A stretch of DNA of 64,000 bases from Paenibacillus sonchi (GCF_016772475.1 NZ_CP068595.1:5890001-5954000), one strand, 5' to 3'. Positions 34,677-43,340 are shown, counted from the first letter of the stretch. The notes: a model not told the origin generated them from the letters alone. Numbers and translations are program-made.

Positions 34677-35273
34677 TTATTTGACATTTTCCCAATGTGT
34701 CCACAACTCCGGCGGGTTCAGCTCATAGTGATCGTTCTCGCGGTACATGAATTGATGCATAATGAACTCGCGGCGAATGGTAGCATAATCCTCGTGAAAG
34801 GGCTTGATGAACTCATTGATTTCCTTCTCGGTATAGACCACACCAGGCTCCAGCTTCTCGGCCATATATTGCAATGCGATCAGCTTCTTCTTGTACTGTG
34901 AGGGAATCTGCCGCAGGTGGCCGTCCTTGGCAAAAAAATTGCGCAGCACGGATTCCTTCAGCCTTGCGTCCGGAGACACTTCCTCCATCTCTTCCACTCC
35001 CTTGGCAAAAATAAATTTCAGCGATGCCTCTGAACCGGCCTGGATGAACTCGGGATTCAGCGCAAAATAAACCGTGTTCTTGTCCCTCCGCTCTTTGATT
35101 AACGCAGCTTCCCGCAGTTTGGCGGCATGATGGGTAACCGTGGGCTGCGACAGATTCAGCTTCTCGGCCAGGGCCTGCCCGTGAACTTCCCCCTTGGACA
35201 GCAGCAGCAGAATCCGCAGACGCGTAGGGTCGGACAAGGCCTTGTGGTAATTGACAATTTTCTCAAGCTGCAA
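34677..35273 (-). CDS. ArsR-family regulator with DUF2087 C-terminal domain
   Basis: About 198 residues. The N-terminal winged helix reads ALSDPTRLRILLLLSKGEVHGQALAEKLNLSQPTVTHHAAKL; no metal-binding cysteines are visible. The C-terminal half (SVLRNFFAKDGHLRQIPSQYKKK… FHEDYATIRREFIMHQFMYR) is a DUF2087 domain. The start is taken at TTG 35273, about 10 bases after AGGAG; the frame-initial GTG at 35282 is too close to that site. Divergent from ypdA, with a palindromic operator candidate between. Confidence 0.85.
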   Translation of the reverse strand: MQLEKIVNYHKALSDPTRLRILLLLSKGEVHGQALAEKLNLSQPTVTHHAAKLREAALIKERRDKNTVYFALNPEFIQAGSEASLKFIFAKGVEEMEEVSPDARLKESVLRNFFAKDGHLRQIPSQYKKKLIALQYMAEKLEPGVVYTEKEINEFIKPFHEDYATIRREFIMHQFMYRENDHYELNPPELWTHWENVK

Positions 35274-35321
35274 TAGGGTCACTCTCCTATAAATACAGGC
35301 AAATTTTATAAAATCAATAAT

Positions 35322-35337
35322 TTAGATATATATCTAA
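35322..35337. promoter_or_regulatory. Palindromic operator candidate between arsR-like gene and ypdA
   Basis: TTAGATATATATCTAA is a perfect 16-base palindrome in the divergent intergenic region, 49 bases from the regulator start. AT-rich dyads like this are typical ArsR-family targets. Confidence 0.6.
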
Positions 35338-35464
35338 TTATATACCATCCAATGAACCACAGCAAGCAAATTCACCAGAATTGCCGGGAGGAATGGCGAA
35401 AATTTAATATTTAGGGTACGCTTTATAGTAAACGCAATTTATACTTCGGGAGGTTCATCGTTTT

Positions 35465-36451
35465 ATGAAAGATGTCATCATTATCGGTGCAGGCCCTTGC
35501 GGACTATCCGCAGGCATTGAATGCCAGCGCCGCGGGTTGTCCAGCCTGATCATCGAAAAGAATTTTATTGTCCATTCCATTTATCTCTATCCGACCAACA
35601 TGCAGTTTTTCAGCACAACCGCACTGCTGGAAATCGGGGATGTGCCTTTTACTTCACCGAATGACAAACCTTTCCGCCATGAAGCACTCGTCTACTACCG
35701 CCGCGCCGCCGAACAACACGGGCTGGACATTGCCGCCTATGAGGAAGCCCTCTCCGTGAAGCCGCTGGAAGACGGGACCTTTGCTGTACATACCCGCAAC
35801 AAACGAGGGGAGACTTATACCCGCACGGCTGCCAACGTCATTATTTCTACTGGCTATTTCGATCAGCCGAACCTGATTGGCATTCCGGGAGAGGAGCTTC
35901 CCAAGGTCACCCATTATTTTGGGGAAGCCCATCCGTACACAGGGATGAAGGTTACCGTCATCGGGGGCAGCAATTCCGCTGTCGATGCGGCACTGGAGCT
36001 GCTCAGGGTCGGTGCCGAAGTGGATATGATCTACCGGGGAGCCAGTATTTCTGAGAATATCAAGCCTTGGGTACGGCCGGTCTTCGAGAGTATGGTGGCG
36101 AAGGACAAGATTGTTCTGCATCTGGAATCACGGGTAACTGAAATCACACCGGGCTCGGTGCATATCACAGGGCGGAACGGCAAGGTGAAGGAGCTGGATA
36201 ACGATTTTGTACTGGCTTTAACAGGATTCAGGCCGAGCAGAACGCTGCTCTCCTCAGCCGGAGTAAGCATGGACGAGACCCAAGAGAAGCCGGCCTTCAA
36301 TCCCTCCACTATGGAGAGCAATGTGCCCGGACTTTATATCGCAGGAGTCATTGCCTCCGGGCGCAACGCCAATGAGGTATTTATCGAAACCGGGCGCGGG
36401 CACGGCAAACTGATCGCAGACCATATTATTTCCAAACGTCTCGCCGACTAG
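35465..36451 (+). CDS. ypdA: YpdA family bacillithiol-disulfide (bacilliredoxin) reductase
   Basis: 328-residue FAD/NADPH-dependent oxidoreductase. Seen: the N-terminal FAD loop GAGPCGLSAGIECQRRG, the NADPH loop VIGGSNSAVDAALELLR, and LYIAGVIASGRNANEVFIETGRGHG near the C-terminus. In Bacillus and Staphylococcus YpdA (Bdr) recycles oxidised bacillithiol and works with bacilliredoxins (established knowledge). ATG 35465 lies 11 bases after GGGAGG. Divergent from the ArsR-like gene, which suggests thiol- or metal-responsive control (inference). Confidence 0.93.
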   Translation: MKDVIIIGAGPCGLSAGIECQRRGLSSLIIEKNFIVHSIYLYPTNMQFFSTTALLEIGDVPFTSPNDKPFRHEALVYYRRAAEQHGLDIAAYEEALSVKPLEDGTFAVHTRNKRGETYTRTAANVIISTGYFDQPNLIGIPGEELPKVTHYFGEAHPYTGMKVTVIGGSNSAVDAALELLRVGAEVDMIYRGASISENIKPWVRPVFESMVAKDKIVLHLESRVTEITPGSVHITGRNGKVKELDNDFVLALTGFRPSRTLLSSAGVSMDETQEKPAFNPSTMESNVPGLYIAGVIASGRNANEVFIETGRGHGKLIADHIISKRLAD

Positions 36452-36530
36452 CATCCGGGTTTCATAAACTCCGTGTCCGGTCCATATGATAAGCATTGTG
36501 TGTATCTCAGAAAAGGAGTGTACCGCCTCC

Positions 36531-36974
36531 ATGGATATTACCTCTTTACTGCTGCTCGGTTTTGCGGCACTGGGCATCATCAGCAAAAATTCACCGGTCA
36601 CGATAGCGGTGGTCGTCCTGCTGCTGCTGCGTGTGCTTGGACTTCAACAGACATTTCCCTGGCTGGAAAAGTACGGACTGACAGCCGGAATCATTATCTT
36701 GACAATCGGCGTAATGACACCTCTGGCCAGCGGAAAAATATCATTAGACACCATCTGGCACTCCTTCCTGCACTGGAAGTCGCTCGCGGCCATCGGCATC
36801 GGCATGCTGGTCGCCTATCTCGGGGGCCGTGGCGCTCTGCTGATGGGCAGTCAGCCCACCGTTGTCGCCGGGCTGCTGATCGGCACCGTACTGGGTGTCG
36901 CTTTCTTCAAGGGGGTTCCGGTCGGGCCGCTGATTGCCGCCGGAATTCTATCTCTGCTGATCGGCAGAGGATAA
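36531..36974 (+). CDS. DUF441 (YeaL/YtwI-like) membrane protein
   Basis: 147 residues from ATG 36531 (AAAGGAG 12 bases upstream). Four hydrophobic helices and the conserved DUF441 pattern: [37 protein letters not shown], and a C-terminal [18 protein letters not shown]. Function unknown; probably integral to the cytoplasmic membrane. It follows ypdA by 79 bases on the same strand and ends in a strong hairpin. Confidence 0.9.
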   Translation: MDITSLLLLGFAALGIISKNSPVTIAVVVLLLLRVLGLQQTFPWLEKYGLTAGIIILTIGVMTPLASGKISLDTIWHSFLHWKSLAAIGIGMLVAYLGGRGALLMGSQPTVVAGLLIGTVLGVAFFKGVPVGPLIAAGILSLLIGRG

Positions 36975-36991
36975 AGGCTGCTGCTGACTAT

Positions 36992-37034
36992 AAAAGGCTG
37001 CCCGGACGCTTCCAAAAGCGCCAGGCAGCCTTTT
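36992..37034. terminator. Bidirectional terminator between DUF441 gene and the next minus operon
   Basis: AAAAGGCTGCC (36992–37002) pairs with GGCAGCCTTTT (37024–37034). T tracts lie on both sides, so it can serve both converging transcripts. Confidence 0.85.
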
Positions 37035-37058
37035 AACCTTTTTTAGAAAATAGTATGG

Positions 37059-37607
37059 TTATCCCTCGATGCTGTACTGCTTCTCCAGTTCCGACCGGAA
37101 ATGGGGGTCGTAACGGATTATCCTTCCGGGTGTGCAGTCAAGCGGCTCTTTGTTGCCATGATCACTAGGATGATTTTTCCTACAACGCCGTTCTTTAACT
37201 TTTTGGACGATCTCATTATCCATGGAGGGCGGCTCCGCCTCTTCTTCAGCTGCGATCATTAGAGGAACAGCAAATGATTCGCTCCGTTCCACGCCGCCCG
37301 CCGCTATGCAGGACACAGTAAAGATAAGCTCTGCCAGTCCGGGGCTAACCGGCTGCAGCGTATACATCTCCAGCAATAGCTTGATTGGCGGATTTGAGGA
37401 CTCAAGTCTAATTTGACTGTCTGCATCAATAGGGTAGACTCCCGCATCTTCAGTCCAAAAAATTCCTTTAGGAAGCTGCAGCCGCAGTGCTGCCAGCTTC
37501 ACCCCGGCAAGCGGTTCGAGCTTGATCCACAGATGATTGATTCCTTCCTCATGCTCAAGGTAGGACTTGGCGAAGCGGAATTCTACCTGGAATGATTGTT
37601 CGGTCAT
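37059..37607 (-). CDS. Unrecognised 182-residue protein coupled to a MerR regulator
   Basis: Its ATG overlaps the stop of the MerR gene by the 4-base ATGA, so translation is coupled. The first 120 residues look like a beta-sandwich (FAKSYLEHEEGINHLWIKLEP; LELIFTVSC-like hydrophobic strands). The last 60 are polar and charged (RRCRKNHPSDHGNKE). No membrane span. I do not recognise the family; it may bind or transduce a signal for the regulator. Confidence 0.78.
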   Translation of the reverse strand: MTEQSFQVEFRFAKSYLEHEEGINHLWIKLEPLAGVKLAALRLQLPKGIFWTEDAGVYPIDADSQIRLESSNPPIKLLLEMYTLQPVSPGLAELIFTVSCIAAGGVERSESFAVPLMIAAEEEAEPPSMDNEIVQKVKERRCRKNHPSDHGNKEPLDCTPGRIIRYDPHFRSELEKQYSIEG

Positions 37608-38023
37608 AGCTTGTTCTCTCCTCTCAGCAGCCGGGTGACCGCTTCAATCATCTCTGACCTCTGTTCCGGCGTGATCTGCGGACTTACTGTAAGCATCACA
37701 TCGTCGTTAATCACCAGCGTCTCGTGCTGCAGAATATGCTGCGGCTGGTAGAATTTTAGCCGGGCACCAAGGCCGGCAATTTCCTCAGGGGAGAGCGCTT
37801 CCAGCTTCACTTGAATATCCGCCAGGCTCTCACCGCTTTTGGATAAAGTCAGGATAGCCCGCAAATATTCCAGATGCCTGCCGGTATATACCCTTTTATT
37901 CCCCACCAGCTCCAGGGGCGGCAGCATGCCTATCTGCGTATAATACCGGACTGTCCTCAAATTCATGTCTGCATCCTCCTGCTGAAGGATATCAGCCAGT
38001 TGCTTGCCAGTATATACTTCCAT
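37604..38023 (-). CDS. MerR-family transcriptional regulator
   Basis: 139 residues from ATG 38021–38023 (AGGAG 9 bases upstream; the ATG at 38032 is too close). The N-terminal winged helix contains NLRTVRYYTQIGMLPPLELVG and NKRVYTGRHLEYLRAILTLSKSG, the MerR R-x-Y-Y core. The C-terminal part (EALSPEEIAGL…TPEQRSEMIEAV) has no cysteine pair, so metal sensing is unlikely. A perfect 18-base palindrome at 38082–38099 lies in its promoter region and is the probable operator. Confidence 0.88.
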   Translation of the reverse strand: MEVYTGKQLADILQQEDADMNLRTVRYYTQIGMLPPLELVGNKRVYTGRHLEYLRAILTLSKSGESLADIQVKLEALSPEEIAGLGARLKFYQPQHILQHETLVINDDVMLTVSPQITPEQRSEMIEAVTRLLRGENKL

Positions 38024-38064
38024 CTGGTTCATCTCCTGTTATGGTTTGATTCTCCTCCACACGT

Positions 38065-38078
38065 TACACTTAAGTGTA
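38065..38078. promoter_or_regulatory. 14-base palindrome near the MerR gene promoter
   Basis: TACACTTAAGTGTA is a perfect palindrome 42 bases upstream of the chosen MerR ATG and adjacent to the larger dyad at 38082–38099. Confidence 0.5.
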
Positions 38079-38081
38079 TTG

Positions 38082-38099
38082 GTTACAGTATACTGTAAC
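38082..38099. promoter_or_regulatory. MerR-type operator candidate
   Basis: GTTACAGTATACTGTAAC is a perfect 18-base palindrome. On the minus strand it lies between a TTGTTA-like -35 and a TACACT-like -10, where MerR regulators bind. Confidence 0.65.
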
Positions 38100-38170
38100 A
38101 AATACTAAAATACAATATCCTTGCCGAGAAGATCAAATGGGAAAAGAATAAATAACCAGACTCCAGAATC

Positions 38171-39919
38171 TCAGGCATCCAGCCGCTGCACATTGAACAG
38201 CCGGGCATAACTGCCATCCAGAGCCATAAGCTCTTCATGGGTGCCACGCTCGGTTATCTCTCCGTGCTCCAGCACGACGATCTGGTCAGCATGGGTAATT
38301 GTGGACAGCCTGTGGGCCACGATTAATGTGGTCCGCTCCGAAGCCAGCGATTGCAAGGCCTGCTGAATCAAGTGCTCCGACTCCAGATCGAGCGCCGAGG
38401 TGGCTTCGTCGAGGATCAGCACCTTGGGGTCCTTCAGGAAGACCCGGGCGATGGCGACACGCTGCTTCTGTCCTCCCGACAGCTTCACTCCCCGTTCGCC
38501 AACCTCGGTGTCATACCCGTCCGGCAGCTGCATGATGAAATCATGGGCATTGGCGGCCTGGGCTGCTGCGATAATCTCCGGTTCCCCCGCTTCAGGATTG
38601 CCGAACAGAATATTGTCCCGCACCGAGCCGCTGAACAGGAAATTGTCCTGCAGCACCATCCCCACCGCCCGCCGCAGGCTCTCCTGTGTCAGCGTTCTGA
38701 CATCGTGACCGTCCATGCGCAGGCTGCCTTCGGTAATATCATAGAAACGCGGGATGAGGCTGATCAGTGAAGACTTCCCTCCCCCGCTCATCCCGACAAA
38801 AGCCACCGTCTGTCCCGGCCTGATACTTAGCTCGATATTTTTGAGCACCCAGTCATTTTCGTCGTTGTATTTGAACCACACCTTCTGAAACTCTATGGCT
38901 CCAGCCGGTGCCGCCAGCGGCTTTGCACCCGGCTCATCGATGATATCATACGGCTCGTTCAGGAGTTCCATCACCCGTTCCAGCGAAGCGGAAGCCTGGG
39001 TCAGCACCGTCGAGGAATTAATCAGCCGCCGGAGCGGCGCATACATCCGGTCCAGGTAGCCGAAAAAGGCCACGAAGGTCCCCAGCGACAGATTTCCGTG
39101 AATGACCTGGTATCCTCCGTATCCGATGACCAAGAGCGGCGCAATGTCCGTCAGCGTATTGATAATGGCGAACGTAAAAGCGTTCCAGCGCGTCTGGGCC
39201 ATCGCTTTTTCCAGGAATTTGCCGTTGATGTCTTTGAACTGCTTCTTGTCCACCCGCTCCATCGTGAAGCTGCGGATGATCGCAATTCCCTGTATCCGCT
39301 CATGCAAATAACCTTGAATCGCCGCCAGGGCCTGGGAACGGTCTTTGGTCAGCAGCTTAAGCCGCTTGTAAAGCGTATTCACCGCAATGCCGTACAGCGG
39401 CAGAACAGCAATGGATACAAGGGCCAGCACGGGATTCAGATAGAACATAAAAGCCAGGGCGAACACCAATGTGAACATATCCAGCCAGACGTTCATCATC
39501 CCGACTTCGACGAGGTTTTTGCTCTGCTCGACATCATTGATAAACCGGGAGATCGCTTCACCGACTTTGGTATTCTGATAATAGCGGAGTGAGAGCCGCT
39601 GCAGATGTCCATACAGCCTGTTGCGCATGTCAAACAGCACTCTGCTGGTAATCAATTGCGCAAAATACTGGCGGTAATACTCCACAGGTCCCCTGATGAT
39701 TACGAACAGCACAAGGGAGCCGCCGAGTACCATCATCAGCTTCGACACCCTCTCCGTGACGGAGAGGACCGGATTGTTGAGCAGATCATCGACCACATAT
39801 TTCAAAATGAGCGGCAGAGTCAGCGGAATGCTGAATTTGATCATGCCTATGAACAGGGTGAGCACAATCCATTTCATATAAGGCCGTACAAAACTATAAT
39901 AGGATTTCCATTGCTTCAC
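38171..39919 (-). CDS. ABC half-transporter, type IV exporter (MsbA/YgaD-like)
   Basis: 582 residues: six membrane helices in the first 320 residues, then an ATPase domain with Walker A GMSGGGKSS, Q-loop VLQDNFLF, signature LSGGQKQRVAIAR, Walker B VLILDEATSALD with a canonical catalytic Glu, and an AHRLST H-loop. It is probably a homodimeric multidrug or lipid exporter. The start is GTG 39917–39919, with AAAGGA upstream. It is monocistronic and minus-strand. An A-rich/AT-rich 113-base gap separates it from the divergent gene at 40033. Confidence 0.93.
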   Translation of the reverse strand: MKQWKSYYSFVRPYMKWIVLTLFIGMIKFSIPLTLPLILKYVVDDLLNNPVLSVTERVSKLMMVLGGSLVLFVIIRGPVEYYRQYFAQLITSRVLFDMRNRLYGHLQRLSLRYYQNTKVGEAISRFINDVEQSKNLVEVGMMNVWLDMFTLVFALAFMFYLNPVLALVSIAVLPLYGIAVNTLYKRLKLLTKDRSQALAAIQGYLHERIQGIAIIRSFTMERVDKKQFKDINGKFLEKAMAQTRWNAFTFAIINTLTDIAPLLVIGYGGYQVIHGNLSLGTFVAFFGYLDRMYAPLRRLINSSTVLTQASASLERVMELLNEPYDIIDEPGAKPLAAPAGAIEFQKVWFKYNDENDWVLKNIELSIRPGQTVAFVGMSGGGKSSLISLIPRFYDITEGSLRMDGHDVRTLTQESLRRAVGMVLQDNFLFSGSVRDNILFGNPEAGEPEIIAAAQAANAHDFIMQLPDGYDTEVGERGVKLSGGQKQRVAIARVFLKDPKVLILDEATSALDLESEHLIQQALQSLASERTTLIVAHRLSTITHADQIVVLEHGEITERGTHEELMALDGSYARLFNVQRLDA

Positions 39920-40032
39920 AATATATGATATCCTTTCTCTTTACCGTGTTGATTGGGTACTGTTGACATTTGCGCTCCACAGTGTTTTTATAATTTTAAG
40001 TCCATAGGTACCCGAAATTCAGGAGGATAACG

Positions 40033-40548
40033 ATGTCCAGACAATTTGTGACCGAAGCCGTCATGATGGCGATTTACGGCCAGCTTCTAGTTCCGCGGAG
40101 CCCCGTAGAATATATAGTGCCTTACACTACCGTGATGGAATTATACGAACTGCGGGACAGCGACGAACCTCTGATGAGCCATGCAGAGGATGACCAGCAT
40201 GTGAAGCTCAAAATCCGCGAACTTATAGCCTATTTCGAGGAGCCGCTGAATTCCAAGAAAATCAACCGCTGCCTGAACATCCCCTGGGCCAAAAGCTCCG
40301 GCATTCTGCTGGGCAGCCACGCACAGATCACTATTATCAACAGTGTTGATAACGCAACTTATGGAGAGACATTCGATCCTATCGAAACAGAACTGCTCCT
40401 GGCCTCCCAGCGGGAGAAGGTGCCCATTCTGACCGATCAATTCGAGCTGATTCAGCGCATCATTGAAGGCGGAGTTCCTGTTCAGGTGTATGATATTGAC
40501 GATTTTGACTTTGCGATGGAGGAAGAAACCTTCCGCAGCTCGCATTAA
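40033..40548 (+). CDS. Conserved-looking protein of unknown function, 171 residues
   Basis: ATG 40033 follows AGGAGG by 6 bases and a strong terminator follows the stop. The protein is soluble and acidic. Notable segments are LLVPRSPVEYIVPYTTVMELYEL, YFEEPLNSKKINRCLNIPW, and the acidic IDDFDFAMEEE end. The start could contain a short strand-rich domain and the middle (ILLGSHAQITIINSVDNATYGE) looks like a nucleotide-free Rossmann-like strand. I cannot name the family. Confidence 0.75.
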   Translation: MSRQFVTEAVMMAIYGQLLVPRSPVEYIVPYTTVMELYELRDSDEPLMSHAEDDQHVKLKIRELIAYFEEPLNSKKINRCLNIPWAKSSGILLGSHAQITIINSVDNATYGETFDPIETELLLASQREKVPILTDQFELIQRIIEGGVPVQVYDIDDFDFAMEEETFRSSH

Positions 40549-40583
40549 TGCGTCAGCCGTTCATCACGCGAAAGGCGCCATAC

Positions 40584-40614
40584 AAAAAGCCCTGCCTTGT
40601 GGCAAGGGCTTTTT
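40584..40614 (+). terminator. Intrinsic terminator of the 40033–40548 gene
   Basis: AAAAAGCCCT and AGGGCTTTTT form the stem, with an inner GCC/GGC pair, ending in T residues. Likely also usable by the converging HesB-like gene. Confidence 0.88.
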
Positions 40615-40633
40615 GTCATGTAAGAAAACAGCT

Positions 40634-40951
40634 TTATTCCTTTAGCACCCCGGCTGCCGCTTCCGGCACATAGACATAGTCAATATCATCCTCGGCCTCC
40701 GAATACACAATCGACAGATTATAACCCTCCATATACCAAAGATCCTGCTCCTCCATATAAAAGACAATTCCCGCCCGCTCCGTCTGTACAGCTTGACGGC
40801 CAGGAGGTTCATTCGCAATCCCCAGCGAGAAGCCCGGATGCAGTCCGCCTCCCGAGCTGTAGCGGGGAAATAAACGGATATTTGCCCCTTCCGGCAGCGC
40901 AAGTTCCCGCTTGAACCAGGCGGCGGCCTCATTGCTGATTAACATCTCCAT
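40634..40951 (-). CDS. HesB/YneR-like (IscA-fold) protein lacking iron-sulfur cysteines
   Basis: 105 residues from ATG 40949–40951 (GGAGG about 11 bases upstream). Seen: MLISNEAAAWFKRELAL, GANIRLFPRYSSGGGLHPGFSLGIA, and a C-terminal IVYSEAEDDIDYVYV. This is the HesB-like fold of the Bacillales YneR/YqkB group, without the three cysteines used by IscA for cluster assembly. Function is unknown; a scaffold role is not supported. Confidence 0.85.
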   Translation of the reverse strand: MEMLISNEAAAWFKRELALPEGANIRLFPRYSSGGGLHPGFSLGIANEPPGRQAVQTERAGIVFYMEEQDLWYMEGYNLSIVYSEAEDDIDYVYVPEAAAGVLKE

Positions 40952-41062
40952 CTTTTTAAGCACCTCCTGTATGGTCTAATCATACTGAAAATATGGCAAT
41001 ATTCCAAATGATTTAAGCGGATATCATTCACCGGCTGATTTACAATCTATCCAAAATTACAT

Positions 41063-41090
41063 TTGACAATTCTTTAGGCCGGGTGATAAA
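41063..41090 (+). promoter_or_regulatory. Promoter of the bmrCD leader
   Basis: Perfect -35 TTGACA (41063–41068) and a -10-like GATAAA (41085–41090) at 16-base spacing, 60 bases upstream of the leader ORF start. Confidence 0.65.
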
Positions 41091-41150
41091 CTCGGAACAT
41101 AACGAAGCGTCTTCAAGTTATTACCAAAATTAATGAAAGGGGTGAGCGCG

Positions 41151-41243
41151 GTGTTTAACCTTGTACCTGTATATTTTTACACTATTGTCGGCAGTAATAC
41201 ACAACAGAATACCGAAGCAGCCCCGGCAGTGGAAACCTCCTGA
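41151..41243 (+). CDS. Leader peptide of the bmrCD attenuator, 30 codons
   Basis: GTG 41151 is preceded by AAGGGGTGA at 5-base spacing. The frame encodes 30 residues beginning MFNLVPVYFYTIVGS and ending APAVETS, then TGA. Hairpins at 41297–41332 and 41351–41387 follow, then the exporter genes. In B. subtilis bmrCD is controlled by ribosome-mediated attenuation through the leader ORF bmrB (established knowledge); this ORF occupies the same position. Its sequence relation to BmrB I cannot verify. Confidence 0.7.
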   Translation: MFNLVPVYFYTIVGSNTQQNTEAAPAVETS

Positions 41244-41296
41244 GACTCTAGCGTGTTACGCGTACCGCTCTGAAATCAGGCCAGGCAACTCTCCTC

Positions 41297-41332
41297 CATG
41301 TCTCTGTGCTGCAGTACAGCACCGTGGACATG
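41297..41332 (+). ncRNA. Leader RNA hairpin upstream of the attenuator terminator
   Basis: CATGTC (41297–41302) pairs with GACATG (41327–41332), and inside it GTGCTG (41306–41311) pairs with CAGCAC (41317–41322). It lies between the leader ORF stop and the terminator and could be the anti-antiterminator or ribosome-sensing element. Confidence 0.6.
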
Positions 41333-41350
41333 ATAGCTGATGTTAATTAC

Positions 41351-41387
41351 AGGCATATCATCCGTTACCGGATGGTATGCCTTTTTG
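41351..41387 (+). terminator. Attenuator terminator upstream of bmrC
   Basis: 14-base-pair stem (41351–41364 with 41369–41382, one mismatch), loop TTAC, then TTTTT. It lies 97 bases before the bmrC start, with no gene end upstream except the leader ORF, so it must act on transcripts destined for bmrCD. Confidence 0.88.
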
Positions 41388-41483
41388 TATGCTGTGACGA
41401 ATTAACACTTTCATTAATCAACCGTCAAAACATGATTTGCTGACAAGCCGACAACATTTCAACACGAAAGGAAGGGATTTCCC

Positions 41484-43232
41484 TTGTTCTCCGTTCTCCG
41501 CAATCTCGGCTGGTTTTTCCGCCGCGAAAAGAAACGCTATGCTATTGGACTTATTTTACTGATTGTCGCAGGGGTACTGGAGCTTCTGCCTCCCCGTCTG
41601 CTGGGCAATGCCATTGATGACATTGTCAACGGTTCAATAACCGCAGGCTCGCTTATGAAGTATATCGGCTTGATTGTACTCATGCTGCTGATAATCTATT
41701 GGATCACCTACATATGGATGCACAAGCTGTTCGGAGGGTCCAACCTGGTAGAGCGTCTGCTGCGCTCCCGGTTCATGAATCATCTGATGACCATGACCCC
41801 TTCGTTCTTTGAACGCAACCGGACCGGTGACTTGATGGCCCGTGCCACCAACGATATCCGGGCTGTCTCCGCAACTGTGGGATTCGGGATGCTTACACTT
41901 GTCGATTCGACGATTTTTCTTACCGTAGTGCTGCTGGCCATGGGTTTCCTGGTCAGCTGGAAGCTGACGCTTGCCGCTGTGCTGCCGCTGCCTCTCATCG
42001 CAATCGCCATGATCTTCTACGGCAAAGCCATTCATGACCGCTATAGCCTGGCGCAGGATGCCTTCGGCGATATGAACGATCAGGTGCTGGAATCGGTATC
42101 CGGGATTCGGGTCATCCGTGCCTATGTGCAGGAACGCCTTGATGAGAAGCGTTTTGGGGAGATTACGGAGGATGTGTACCGCAAGAACATGGCTGTAGCC
42201 AAGGTCGATTCGTTCTTCGAGCCAACCATCCGGCTCTGTGTGGGACTGAGCTATGTCATTGCTCTGACTTTCGGTATTTATCTGGTCTTCCGCAATCAGA
42301 TTACCCTGGGCGACCTGGTCTCCTTCAATATGTACCTCGGGATGATCGTCTGGCCGATGTTCGCCATCGGCGAGCTGATCAACATTATGCAGCGCGGCGG
42401 CGCTTCTCTGGAGCGGATCGACGAAACGCTGAATTCGAAGCCGGATGTGCAGGATGCCGCCCTGCCGGTACCAGTGGCGCAGCCGACCTCCATCGAGCTG
42501 AAGGACGTCACGTTCCGTTATCCGACCTCAACGATAGATAACCTTACCGGGGTCAGCTTTAAGCTCACCCAGGGTCAGACCCTCGGCGTGGTCGGCCGCA
42601 CGGGCAGCGGTAAATCTACACTGCTTAAGCAGCTCCTGCACGAGTATCCGACCGGACGGGGCGAAATCCTCATCTCGGATGTTCCGATTGACAAGATTGC
42701 ACTTGACCAGCTCCACAGCTGGATGGGTTATGTGCCGCAGGAACAGATCCTGTTCTCCAAATCGGTGCGGGAGAATATCCAGTTCGGCCACCATGGCGCC
42801 AGCGATGAGCGGATTATGAATGCAATTACAGCAGCGGCATTCCAGAACGATCTCGGCACCTTGTCCGACGGTCTGGATACCCTGGTGGGTGAACGCGGCG
42901 TGTCCCTTTCCGGGGGCCAGAAGCAGCGTGTCTCCATCTCAAGAGCTTTCATTGCCAATCCCGATATTCTGATTCTGGATGATGCGCTTTCCGCTGTTGA
43001 CGCACGGACCGAAGCCAGGATTATTGAGAATATCCGTGAAGAACGGGCAGGCAAAACAACATTAATCTCCACCCACCGCCTTTCCGCTATCGAGCATGCC
43101 GACCTGATTGTCGTGCTGGATAACGGGAAGATTATCGAACGCGGCACCCATCAGGAGCTGCTGGATATGAACGGCTGGTACCGTGAGCAGTTCGACCGCC
43201 AGCAGGTGGAGAACAACCTGACCAACGACTAA
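41484..43232 (+). CDS. bmrC: Heterodimeric multidrug ABC exporter subunit BmrC-like (degenerate site)
   Basis: 582 residues: six membrane helices, then an ATPase domain with Walker A GRTGSGKST, Q-loop VPQEQILFS, signature LSGGQKQRVSISR and Walker B ILILDDALSAVD. Asp replaces the catalytic Glu after Walker B, as in the BmrC half of Bacillus BmrCD (YheI/YheH), whose paired sites are unequal. The start is TTG 41484 behind AAGGAAGGG. Followed 108 bases later by bmrD. Exports hydrophobic drugs in B. subtilis; the substrate range here is inferred. Confidence 0.9.
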   Translation: MFSVLRNLGWFFRREKKRYAIGLILLIVAGVLELLPPRLLGNAIDDIVNGSITAGSLMKYIGLIVLMLLIIYWITYIWMHKLFGGSNLVERLLRSRFMNHLMTMTPSFFERNRTGDLMARATNDIRAVSATVGFGMLTLVDSTIFLTVVLLAMGFLVSWKLTLAAVLPLPLIAIAMIFYGKAIHDRYSLAQDAFGDMNDQVLESVSGIRVIRAYVQERLDEKRFGEITEDVYRKNMAVAKVDSFFEPTIRLCVGLSYVIALTFGIYLVFRNQITLGDLVSFNMYLGMIVWPMFAIGELINIMQRGGASLERIDETLNSKPDVQDAALPVPVAQPTSIELKDVTFRYPTSTIDNLTGVSFKLTQGQTLGVVGRTGSGKSTLLKQLLHEYPTGRGEILISDVPIDKIALDQLHSWMGYVPQEQILFSKSVRENIQFGHHGASDERIMNAITAAAFQNDLGTLSDGLDTLVGERGVSLSGGQKQRVSISRAFIANPDILILDDALSAVDARTEARIIENIREERAGKTTLISTHRLSAIEHADLIVVLDNGKIIERGTHQELLDMNGWYREQFDRQQVENNLTND

Positions 43233-43340
43233 CCCTATCCATTAAACCAACCATTACGTGTAACTTATGCCTATCAATGCCGGTTCGGTACAAAGTGGTA
43301 TCAGAAGTTACGCTTACAACACTTTCAGGAGGTGTCACCG

